Counted from the stretch's first letter, positions 1-5,128 are shown. The stretch is 7,472 bases of DNA from JBFXAM01 sp050184295 (GCA_050184295.1 JBFXAM010000168.1:1-7472), one strand, 5' to 3'. Translations and numbers: made by a program. The notes: generated from the letters alone by a model not told the origin.

Positions 1-431
1 TTCGTATCGCTCGCAGCCGGTGAAGCAACGGGCGGCGTTTGCGTCCCCGACCCGTGCTCGGCACTGCCTGTCTTACCCGCGGGTTTGAGGGCGGCCCACT
101 TGGCGGCTACTTCCGGGTGACACTTTGTGCACTGCGTTTCCGGCAGGTTGTGCTCTTTGCACCAGTCACCGGCCTTCTTGAACGTGTCGATCAACGAGTC
201 GTCGCAGCGCGTGCAGACCGACTCTGGCACGCCGTGCCCGCCGCACCATCCCTTGTCCAGCGTGGGGGCAATGACGCTGGCCTCCGGTCCGAGGGACGCT
301 TTCTTGGCCGCGGTCGAGCCCGGCTTGTTCGACGACCTCGACGATTCCTGTCGTTCGCAGCCGGCGGATAGCGCCGCGAGCAGCAGGCCGACCGACCACG
401 CGGCCGGCCAAAACACGCGATTGAAGTTCAT
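1..431 (-). CDS. Lipoprotein with two Cys/His repeats, probable N-terminus of a metal-efflux adaptor (partial)
   Basis: The gene reads leftward and leaves the window after 143 codons. The ATG at 431-429 has GGAG about 8 nt upstream. Residues 1-25 form a lipoprotein signal ending in the lipobox LSAGC (Cys25). After a polar linker come two tandem repeats of 28-residue period with the pattern W-C-x-x-H-x-x-P-E-x-x-C-T-x-C: W62, C63, H66, C73, C76, then W90, C91, H94, C101, C104. Each repeat offers three Cys and one His, enough for a soft-metal site. I recall such repeats at the N-terminus of CusB/CzcB-like adaptors in planctomycetes, so an RND-type membrane-fusion protein is the best guess, with metal capture outside the inner membrane. 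No HlyD-type core is visible in the window, so a free-standing metal-binding lipoprotein is possible. It lies 108 nt downstream of the small Cys-rich gene on the same strand. Confidence 0.75.
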   Translation of the reverse strand, partial: MNFNRVFWPAAWSVGLLLAALSAGCERQESSRSSNKPGSTAAKKASLGPEASVIAPTLDKGWCGGHGVPESVCTRCDDSLIDTFKKAGDWCKEHNLPETQCTKCHPEVAAKWAALKPAGKTGSAEHGSGTQTPPVASPAASDT

Positions 432-515
432 GATGTTCTCCAGCACAGCCCATCGATTCGGTTGCAGAAACGCACACGCGCAGGCAGGCGCGCAAACCTA
501 AGCCGCGCGACCACG

Positions 516-536
516 CTCAGACGAGGCTTCGCTGAG
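516..536 (-). other. Small hairpin just after the stop of the Cys-rich gene
   Basis: CTCAG plus CGA on one side pairs with TCG plus CTGAG on the other, giving 8 bp with one bulged base and a 4-nt loop. It starts 3 nt past the stop codon of the minus-strand gene ending at 540. No T-run follows on the minus strand, so it is not a standard intrinsic terminator. It could damp read-through into the lipoprotein gene or protect the 3' end of a processed transcript. It could also be chance in GC-rich DNA. Confidence 0.3.
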
Positions 537-539
537 GAT

Positions 540-935
540 TCAAATGCGCAGCGGTAGAACGGAAGCGGGATAGGGCAGGACGAGGGTGAGAACGCGAGCG
601 AACGTCGCGTGTGTTGGCGCGCCGGTTGCCGTCAGAAGTTCGGCCGTTGGATCGTCGCCCCAGGGTTGCACGTCGTCGTCGAAGACGGAAAGACTCCGCT
701 CTTCCGCCGGCTTGGCGATGCCCTTGCAGACATCGGCGCATGAGCCGCATTCGCGTTCGGTCGGCGCGGAATTCGGGGATTCATCGCTGGGGGCGGCCGC
801 GTGGCTGTCGCAGCAGGCGGGCAGCGCGCTAACCGGCTCATCGTGCGTGCAACAGGCCACCAAGGCACCCGCGCGGCACAACGCCGGTGCGACGACGAAC
901 GTCCAAACGGCGGCGATGAGCATTAGTCGCGGCAT
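540..935 (-). CDS. Small exported Cys-rich protein heading the left efflux arm
   Basis: 131 residues from the ATG at 935. A GTG at 995 would add 20 residues, but it would put the promoter-like -10 box inside the gene, so 935 is preferred. There is no clear Shine-Dalgarno. Residues 1-23 look like a signal peptide (Arg3, hydrophobic core, ending PALCRAG). The mature part has Cys pairs at 28-29 and 41-42 with nearby His31 and His45, then C63, C66 and C70 in CGSCADVC, an acidic stretch, and a hydrophobic C-terminus ending LPYPASVLPLRI. This suggests periplasmic metal binding; no enzymatic motif is visible. The signal-end signature P-x-x-C-x-A-G and the P-L-x-I terminus are shared with the gene at 4745-5128, which likewise precedes efflux genes. 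I recall unnamed planctomycete proteins with similar termini upstream of metal efflux operons. The exact function is unknown. Confidence 0.72.
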   Translation of the reverse strand: MPRLMLIAAVWTFVVAPALCRAGALVACCTHDEPVSALPACCDSHAAAPSDESPNSAPTERECGSCADVCKGIAKPAEERSLSVFDDDVQPWGDDPTAELLTATGAPTHATFARVLTLVLPYPASVLPLRI

Positions 936-943
936 TACGAAAG

Positions 944-971
944 AGTGTAGCCCGCGGGACGGCGGAGTGAA
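944..971 (-). promoter_or_regulatory. Putative promoter of the left Cys-rich gene
   Basis: On the minus strand, TTCACT (971-966) and TACACT (949-944) are separated by 16 bp. Each matches the sigma-70 consensus at 4 of 6 positions. The -10 ends 8 nt before the ATG at 935, so transcription would begin at or within a few bases of the start codon. The match is modest, and weight comes mainly from the same geometry at two other genes in this window. Confidence 0.4.
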
Positions 972-1160
972 AGGGGGCCGGTTTCGCGACTTCACCGTGC
1001 GGGATTCTCTGACCCCGAAGTGTGGGTTTCCTCACGCTTGTGTGTTGCCGATAAGGAGCGACCGTTCTCGTCTGGCCAAACTGGGGTCGCACGTTTGGGT
1101 GAGATCTGCGCGTGAGTGGTTGCCCACGAGTCCGCGTCGGCTCGACGCGACGCCCGTATC
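972..1160. other. Non-coding stretch between the left arm and the transposase remnant
   Basis: I see no credible gene here. Two inverted repeats are visible: CCAAAC (1076-1081) with GTTTGG (1093-1098), and a perfect 7-bp stem CGCGTCG/CGACGCG around GCT (1133-1149), just before the recognisable start of transposase homology. Neither has a T-run. Nothing ties them to a named element. Confidence 0.35.
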
Positions 1161-1790
1161 CGGCTTCTGTAAGCCCAGGTCGAAATCCTCCGACGCAAAC
1201 TCGGCGGAAATCGCGTCATACCTAGCCCCGCCGACCGACTGCGACTGATCGCGATCGGCGCCGAGTTGAACCACAATGTTGCCGACGTAATCGGAATCGT
1301 CACGCCACAGACGTTCTCGCCGGGCCGTTGATCAGCGGGAAGGGCGCAAGCCCAAGCCGATCGGTCGTCCGAAGATCGCCAGAAAAACCTCTGCGAGCTG
1401 GTCAAGCGGCTGGCGAAGTAGAGCGCTGGCTGGGGCTATCGCCGTATCATCGGTGAGCTGCGAAAATTACGACTGCGCATCGGCCGGTCTTCGGTTCGCC
1501 GGATTCTGAAAGAGGCGGGCAAGACGCCGTCTCCGTATCGCCGCGGGCGGGCTGAGGAGATGGTGTGGCGGAAGTTCATCCGGCTGCACATGAACACGCT
1601 CGTCGCCTGCGACTTCTTCACGAAGAGCGTGATCACGCCGCTCGGCACCCGGTTGGCCTACTGCCTCGTGTTCATCCGCGTCGGGACGCGCAAGGTCTTC
1701 CTGAGCCCGCCGACGTGCGAGCCGAACGATCGATGGGTCCAGCAGCAGGCCGCAACCTGCTCACTTGGCTGGAGGAGACCCGCCGCCAGC
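1161..1790 (+). pseudogene. Decayed integrase-core (rve/DDE) transposase, copy A
   Basis: The piecewise translation resembles planctomycete integrase-core transposases. It reads AQVEILRRKLGGN, then IGAELNHNVADVIGIVTPQT, then WGYRRIIGELR, RSSVRRILKEAG, WRKFIRLHMNTLVACDFFTK, VFLSPP and DRWVQQQ, and after a frame change GRNLLTWLEET. Damage includes an in-frame TAA at 1170-1172, about 2 nt lost near 1320-1330 (creating TGA at 1329), 1 nt gained near 1380, a TAG at 1419-1421 where copy B has GAG, and 1 nt lost near 1755. The likely first catalytic Asp (in VACDFF) remains. The region that would hold the second Asp and the Glu is missing. Boundaries are approximate. The rest up to 1869 shows no recognisable homology. 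The remnant stops shortly before the MerR operator. Confidence 0.85.
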
Positions 1791-1869
1791 ATCAGTGTGG
1801 ACTGCGGGGCCGACGTCGCTACGGAGATTGTGACGTCCCTGAAACCGCCAATCGCCCCAGGAACTGGGC

Positions 1870-1901
1870 TTGACCTTAGACCCAAGTCCAAGGTGTACAA
1901 T
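1870..1901 (+). promoter_or_regulatory. MerR-type operator/promoter of the regulator operon
   Basis: TTGACC (-35, 1870-1875) and TACAAT (-10, 1896-1901) are held 20 bp apart, the overlong spacing typical of promoters that MerR-family activators untwist. Inside lies a dyad: ACCTTAGAC (1873-1881), CCAA, GTCCAAGGT (1886-1894). The arms match as inverted repeats at 8 of 9 positions. The outer ACCTT/AAGGT resembles CueR-type sites and the geometry resembles MerR, ZntR and CueR promoters. The -10 ends 9 nt before the regulator's ATG, so the regulator controls its own gene and the genes behind it, and the transcript would be nearly leaderless. The motif is directly visible; binding is inferred. Confidence 0.88.
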
Positions 1902-1910
1902 GCCATCGCG

Positions 1911-2516
1911 ATGGTGAGAAACCGCGAAGACGGCCAGGCGCTGCTGACGATCGGCCAAGTGGCCGCCGGGCTCGGCGTACCGGCGACGACACTCCGGTTC
2001 TACGAGCGCGAGCGCATCATCGGCCCGTCGGGTCGTTCGACGTCCGGCTATCGCCTCTACGACGCGAAAGCACTAGAGCGGATACGCTTTGTGCGCGCCG
2101 CCCAGGCCGCCGGCTTCACGCTGGCCGACATCCAACGACTCGTGCAATTGTCCGATGAGGAGCCGAGCACTTGCCGGACAGTGCAAGACATGATCGCCGC
2201 CCGACTCGCGGAAGTGCAAAACCGAATGAGCGACCTGAAACGCGTCCAGGAAGCACTGCAGCTCGCGCTGGCGCGATGTCGGCGTTCTCGAAGCAAGTGC
2301 CCGGTCTTAGGCGAACTGAATTCCAGGGAGATGCGCGATGACTCGAAGAACGATGCTCGTTTCGGCGTTGGGACTGGTCGCCGGCATGGCGACGGTAGTG
2401 GGCGCGGTTGCGTTGGCGAAACCCGAAAGCCAGCGCGCCGACTGCCCCGGAAAGATCGTGTGCCCACTGACGGGCGAACTGGTTTGCAAGGACCAGTGCC
2501 CGGTCGGCGCCGTTGA
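1911..2516 (+). CDS. MerR-family metal-responsive transcriptional regulator
   Basis: The open frame is 201 residues from the ATG at 1911; the promoter immediately upstream rules out the longer frame into the transposase remnant. Residues 11-50 are a MerR winged-helix start (LLTIGQVAAGLGV, TTLRFYERERII, SGYRLYD). Residues 85-122 form the long dimerisation helix (RTVQDMIAARLAEVQNRMSD). Cys88, Cys123 and Cys130 match the MerR/ZntR/PbrR layout for divalent metals better than CueR, which lacks the first Cys. The Cys123-Cys130 loop (CRRSRSKC) is short and very basic. Family knowledge says such proteins hold the promoter repressed and activate it when metal binds. Residues after about 140 are basic, low-complexity and out of frame with the next gene, which overlaps by 179 nt. 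The functional protein probably ends near residue 136-141, so a recent frameshift or lost stop is possible. The metal is not determined. Confidence 0.9.
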   Translation: MVRNREDGQALLTIGQVAAGLGVPATTLRFYERERIIGPSGRSTSGYRLYDAKALERIRFVRAAQAAGFTLADIQRLVQLSDEEPSTCRTVQDMIAARLAEVQNRMSDLKRVQEALQLALARCRRSRSKCPVLGELNSREMRDDSKNDARFGVGTGRRHGDGSGRGCVGETRKPARRLPRKDRVPTDGRTGLQGPVPGRRR

Positions 2517-2565
2517 AAACGAGCCGGTGCGCGCGTGCTGCAGCGCCGAGAGTGCCGGCGAATAG
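2338..2565 (+). CDS. Small exported Cys-rich protein of the MerR operon
   Basis: 75 residues. The ATG at 2338 has GGGAG about 7 nt upstream. Residues 6-28 form a signal peptide or membrane anchor (hydrophobic, ending AVALA, a plausible signal peptidase site). The mature part has Cys at DC-PGKIVC-PLTGELVC-KDQC (C36, C42, C50, C54) and a terminal CC pair (68-69), giving six Cys in about 47 residues. That suggests a soft-metal chelating or shuttle role in the envelope, but no characterised family is recognised. Codon pattern is convincingly coding in this frame and not in the overlapping regulator frame. It sits between the MerR gene and the thioredoxin-fusion gene, so it is probably co-induced with them. 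Confidence 0.8.
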   Translation: MTRRTMLVSALGLVAGMATVVGAVALAKPESQRADCPGKIVCPLTGELVCKDQCPVGAVENEPVRACCSAESAGE

Positions 2566-2583
2566 CGTGACCGATGGCGTGGC

Positions 2584-2609
2584 TTGACGCGGTGCGTACC
2601 GCAAGTCAA
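2584..2609 (+). other. Intercistronic imperfect dyad
   Basis: TTGACGCGGT (2584-2593), loop GCGT, then ACCGC, two unpaired A and GTCAA (to 2609). The result is a 10-bp stem with a 2-nt bulge. It fills the short gap between the small Cys-rich gene and the thioredoxin-fusion gene, upstream of that gene's GAGG ribosome site at 2625-2628. No T-run follows, so an mRNA stability or translation role is more likely than termination. It may be incidental. Confidence 0.3.
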
Positions 2610-2633
2610 CCGGACGACAGGAGCGAGGTCACA

Positions 2634-3752
2634 ATGAACGGAAGATGTCTTTGCATCAGGTTGTGTGTGGCAGTTTCGATCGGAGGCGCGGCATCGAGTC
2701 TGTCGGGCTGTGCTTCACAATCCAAGTCCTGCTGCGGCGAGACAGCACCGTCTTGCAGCACGGCAGCGTCGCCGCGCGATGAGGTGGAGCGAAACGTGAT
2801 CGTACTCGGCGACGACCTTTCCGCACTCCGCGCGGAGTTCAACAAGCGCAGCGACCGTTGGCGAACCGTGGCGTTGGTATCACCCACGTGCAGCGAGTGC
2901 GTCTATGGGGCGGAAGTCGTGCGCAAGGAGCTCACGGATCGCTACCCCGCCGATCGCGTCGAGACGATCAGCATCTGGATTCCGATGCTATCGACTGACA
3001 ACGAGCAGGCGGCGCTCAACTCCGCGTCGATCTTTCCGCCGGAGGGCGTACGTCAGTTCTATGACTCGCGGCAGAGCGTTGGGTGGGCTTACGCGCGAGG
3101 CACGTTCAATGGGTTCATCGGCCGCGCGAGGAAATCGCTCCCACCGGGGCATTATCTGGAGCCCACCTTCGCGGATCGAGAGCAGACTGAGCAACCGCAA
3201 TGGGACCTCTACATGCTCTACGCTCCCGGAGTCCGTTGGAACGATGCGCCGCCAATGCCTACGCACTGGATTCGGCACTGCGGCCGCGCGGACGGGCAGA
3301 AGTCGACGTATTGGCGTGACTCGCCCGATTCGCCGCCACGCGAGGGGAACCTGTTCGACGCCATGCGCGAGATGGCCGACCAGGCAGTCGGACGCCCGAC
3401 GGTCCGTGCGGATGACTCGCCCTTGCGCCTGGAGATTCTCGGATTCGATGGATGCCCGAACACGCCGGTAGTAACGGCGAACGTCGATCAGGCGCTCGCA
3501 TCGCTCGGGATTCGCGCGGACGTGGTCTACATCGACCAGATGAAACTGCCGGACGGCGATCTCCGTCGCGGCTGGCCGACGCCGACGGTGCTGGTGAGCG
3601 GGCGTGATCTGTTCGGAATGCAACCGCCTCAGAGCGCTGCGATGAGCTGCCGTGCGTACGCGGGCGGCGCGCCCTCCGCGGCCGAAATAGCGACCGCGCT
3701 GAAACCGCTTACCCGTCAGAGCACGTCGGCGGATCAGCTGTCACCTCGCTGA
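2634..3752 (+). CDS. Lipoprotein fusing two distinct thioredoxin-like domains
   Basis: 372 residues from the ATG at 2634, chosen over 2574 because GAGG lies 5 nt upstream and a lipoprotein signal starts there (lipobox LSGC, Cys26). Residues 27-45 are Cys-rich (CC at 33-34, C41). Domain 1, about 52-260, has a CxxC (C86-S-E-C89) after a beta strand, then IWIPMLSTD, QFYDSRQSVGWAY and QWDLYMLYAPGVRW. I recall this as an uncharacterised thioredoxin-family protein of about 190 residues, often with xVW(V/E)P and WDIYMxF. Domain 2, about 279-352 with its start at LRLEILGFDGCPNTP (Cys274), has a cis-Pro-like TPTVLV, DLFG and a later conserved-looking CRAY. It resembles small thioredoxin-like (seleno)proteins found near mercury genes. 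It probably acts at the envelope on thiol-bound metal or protein disulfides; substrate unknown. It is the last gene of the MerR operon, and its 3' end overlaps the convergent VOC gene by 44 bp. Confidence 0.85.
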   Translation: MNGRCLCIRLCVAVSIGGAASSLSGCASQSKSCCGETAPSCSTAASPRDEVERNVIVLGDDLSALRAEFNKRSDRWRTVALVSPTCSECVYGAEVVRKELTDRYPADRVETISIWIPMLSTDNEQAALNSASIFPPEGVRQFYDSRQSVGWAYARGTFNGFIGRARKSLPPGHYLEPTFADREQTEQPQWDLYMLYAPGVRWNDAPPMPTHWIRHCGRADGQKSTYWRDSPDSPPREGNLFDAMREMADQAVGRPTVRADDSPLRLEILGFDGCPNTPVVTANVDQALASLGIRADVVYIDQMKLPDGDLRRGWPTPTVLVSGRDLFGMQPPQSAAMSCRAYAGGAPSAAEIATALKPLTRQSTSADQLSPR

Positions 3753-4122
3753 ACACGAGGGCGTAGCCGTTTGGATCGCGACAGGAAAACTCCCGCCGGC
3801 CGTAGTCGTACACCTCCGGCCCCCACAGGATCTCCGCCTGACCTCGAACGCGCTCGAGCATTTCCTGCACTCCGCCCGGCGACAGGTCGAAGTGAATCTG
3901 GCCGGTAAGCACCGGTGGGTCAGTCCACAGCGACGAGTCGAAGATGATTGACGCGCCGCCGTGGCTCGCGGGGCTCACGTCACGATCCAGGATCGCCAAT
4001 GTCGGCTGCTCGCGCGGGTGAAGCGTTTCGACGCGGAATCCCAAGACCTGCGTGTAAAACTCAACCGTGCGAGCGAGATCGCGTGTGGCGAGGAACGGCG
4101 TAGCGCGAAGGTACGTGGCCAT
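3709..4122 (-). CDS. VOC-superfamily (glyoxalase/bleomycin-resistance-like) protein
   Basis: 137 residues from the ATG at 4122, with no strong Shine-Dalgarno. The two beta-alpha-beta modules of a VOC fold are visible: TPFLATRDLARTVEFYTQVLGF at about 8-29, GQIHFDLSPGG with His in the middle, and FSCRDPNGYALVFSEV near 112-127 with the usual RDPNG turn and a Glu. The length suits a single-chain VOC protein acting as a dimer. The family covers glyoxalases, dioxygenases and antibiotic- or metalloid-resistance proteins; the substrate cannot be read from sequence. The gene lies inside the area bracketed by the two transposase remnants and is convergent with the thioredoxin-fusion gene, so it is not in the MerR operon. 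No promoter was identified in the 80 bp between its start and copy B. Confidence 0.88.
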   Translation of the reverse strand: MATYLRATPFLATRDLARTVEFYTQVLGFRVETLHPREQPTLAILDRDVSPASHGGASIIFDSSLWTDPPVLTGQIHFDLSPGGVQEMLERVRGQAEILWGPEVYDYGRREFSCRDPNGYALVFSEVTADPPTCSDG

Positions 4123-4203
4123 GCCGGTAGCGTATCGATGCGGGACTCGCTATCAACGCCCACCCCACGAGTATTGCGCGCGGAGGACTCGTTCGTGATA
4201 ACC

Positions 4204-4677
4204 GCTACATCGAAATCGGGCGCGTGCCACGACGTCGGCGGCGTGATCGGGATTGTCACGTCGCAGACGTATTCCCGGTGGGTCGTCGATCGGCGAGAAG
4301 GGCGCAAGCCCAAGCCCGTCCGCCGCCCGAAAATCGCCCGGAACCTCTGCGAGCTCGTCAAGCGCCTTGCCAAGGAGAACGCCGACTGGGGCTATCGCCG
4401 CATCATCGGTGAGCTACGGATGTTGCGTTTGAGGATCGGGCGATCGTCGGTTCGGCGGATTCTCAAGGACGCGGGCATGACGCCGTCGCCGTATTGCCGC
4501 GGGCGGGCCAAGGAGACCGTGTGGCGGAAATTCATCCGGCTGCACCTGAACACGCTCGTCGCCTGCGACTTCTTCGCGAAAAGCGTGATCACGCCGCTCG
4601 GCCCGAGGCTGGCCTTCTGCCTCGCGTTCATCCACGTCGGGACACGAAAGGTATTTCTTACCCCGTCGACGTGCCAG
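4204..4677 (+). pseudogene. Truncated integrase-core (rve/DDE) transposase, copy B
   Basis: Same family and orientation as copy A, with about 150 codons open without interruption: VGGVIGIVTSQTYSRWV, then RNLCELVKRLAKENADWGYR, RSSVRRILKDAG, WRKFIRLHLNTLVACDFFAK, FIHVGTRKVFLTPSTCQRP. Compared with copy A, about 5 nt are lost near 4220, breaking the frame with the upstream part. Homology stops at about 4677, before the sequence that would carry the second Asp and Glu, so the product cannot be active. Over 1584-1646 versus 4540-4602 the copies differ at 3 of 63 bases. The open frame also runs back over the antisense of the VOC gene and on into 4821; that extension is accidental. Upstream, 4123-4203 shows no feature I can support. 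Confidence 0.85.
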
Positions 4678-4704
4678 CGCCCGCAGCGCAAACCGCTGCG
4701 GGCG
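4678..4704. repeat. Perfect 11-bp inverted repeat at the edge of copy B
   Basis: CGCCCGCAGCG (4678-4688), loop CAAAC, CGCTGCGGGCG (4694-4704). It begins exactly where transposase homology ends and sits 5 bp before the -35 of the next gene. No T-run follows on either strand. It could block read-through from the remnant into the right arm, could be a REP-like hairpin, or could mark a deletion or insertion junction. It has no copy at the end of copy A. Confidence 0.6.
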
Positions 4705-4709
4705 TCTAC

Positions 4710-4737
4710 TGGACAAGGCTCGGAATGCCGATATCAT
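4710..4737 (+). promoter_or_regulatory. Putative promoter of the right efflux arm
   Basis: TGGACA (4710-4715) and TATCAT (4732-4737) with a 16-bp spacer. Each matches the sigma-70 consensus at 5 of 6 positions. The -10 ends 7 nt before the ATG at 4745, so the predicted transcript starts at or next to the start codon. No MerR-type dyad is visible between the boxes. Confidence 0.6.
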
Positions 4738-4744
4738 TTGTGCG

Positions 4745-5128
4745 ATGCGTTCGGGCCGAATGTCCATCTTCGTTTGCATCATGACGCTGTTCTGCCCCGT
4801 GGTTTGCATGGCGGGTCTTGAGGCGCATCAGGGCGAACATGGGCAGGATCAGGAAGCGCCACACGCAACGAAGAACTGCCAGCACCCCGACCAAGAGCAT
4901 GATCCGAACGGCGATCCCGCTCCGCACGGTGAACACTCCTGCATTTGCACGGGCGGCACGCCGCCCGGGGCGGCCGTGCAGGTTCCTTCGCTGGAACCCG
5001 TAGCCATCATCGCGGCGGATGAACTGTTCGTCGCTTCTCTCGCTGTAGTTTCAACGCATCATCGCGCTAACGCCCGCGGACCGACCGATCCTGCGTCGAG
5101 TTCGCGCTGCACCCCTCTGCTGATCTAA
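4745..5128 (+). CDS. Small exported His/Cys-rich protein heading the right efflux arm
   Basis: 127 residues. ATG 4745 is preferred over 4760 because it keeps two Arg in the signal peptide n-region (MRSGRMS) and fits the promoter position. The signal runs to about residue 23 and ends PVVCMAG, a plausible signal peptidase I site. The mature N-terminal half is rich in His and acidic residues (EAHQGEHGQDQ, CQHPDQEHDPNG, HGEHSCICTG), a likely loose binding region for Cu, Ag, Zn or similar ions. The C-terminal half is more hydrophobic, with STHH near 103-106 and an end in CTPLLI. It shares the P-x-x-C-x-A-G signature and a P-L-x-I terminus with the left-arm gene at 540-935. It is 127 nt upstream of the outer-membrane efflux gene, probably in one operon. 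A periplasmic metal buffer or delivery protein is inferred; no named family is known to me. Confidence 0.72.
   Translation: MRSGRMSIFVCIMTLFCPVVCMAGLEAHQGEHGQDQEAPHATKNCQHPDQEHDPNGDPAPHGEHSCICTGGTPPGAAVQVPSLEPVAIIAADELFVASLAVVSTHHRANARGPTDPASSSRCTPLLI

Noticed and set aside
516..536. Hairpin as an intrinsic terminator
   Set aside because: No T-run follows on the minus strand and the stem is interrupted by a bulge. Kept only as an unassigned hairpin.
586..1248. A 220-residue plus-strand open frame
   Set aside because: It is antisense to the Cys-rich exported gene at 540-935 and to its promoter. The minus-strand product has a signal peptide and a motif shared with 4745-5128, whereas this one has no recognisable domain.
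1560..2516. A 318-residue open frame joining transposase sequence to the MerR domain
   Set aside because: The first part is the in-frame tail of decayed copy A, followed by non-homologous sequence. The MerR operator/promoter lies within it at 1870-1901, so the regulator starts at 1911 and there is no real fusion.
2988..3623. A 211-residue minus-strand open frame
   Set aside because: It is a shadow of the thioredoxin-fusion gene. Arg-rich low-complexity translation and no domain, against clear thioredoxin motifs on the plus strand.
1161..4677. An active composite transposon
   Set aside because: Both copies lack the second half of the catalytic domain, and I found no terminal inverted repeats or target duplications. 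Only past mobile-element involvement is supported.
3961..4821. A 286-residue plus-strand open frame
   Set aside because: It runs antisense over the VOC gene, through truncated copy B and past the hairpin into the signal peptide region of the next gene in another frame. Only the transposase part has recognisable homology.
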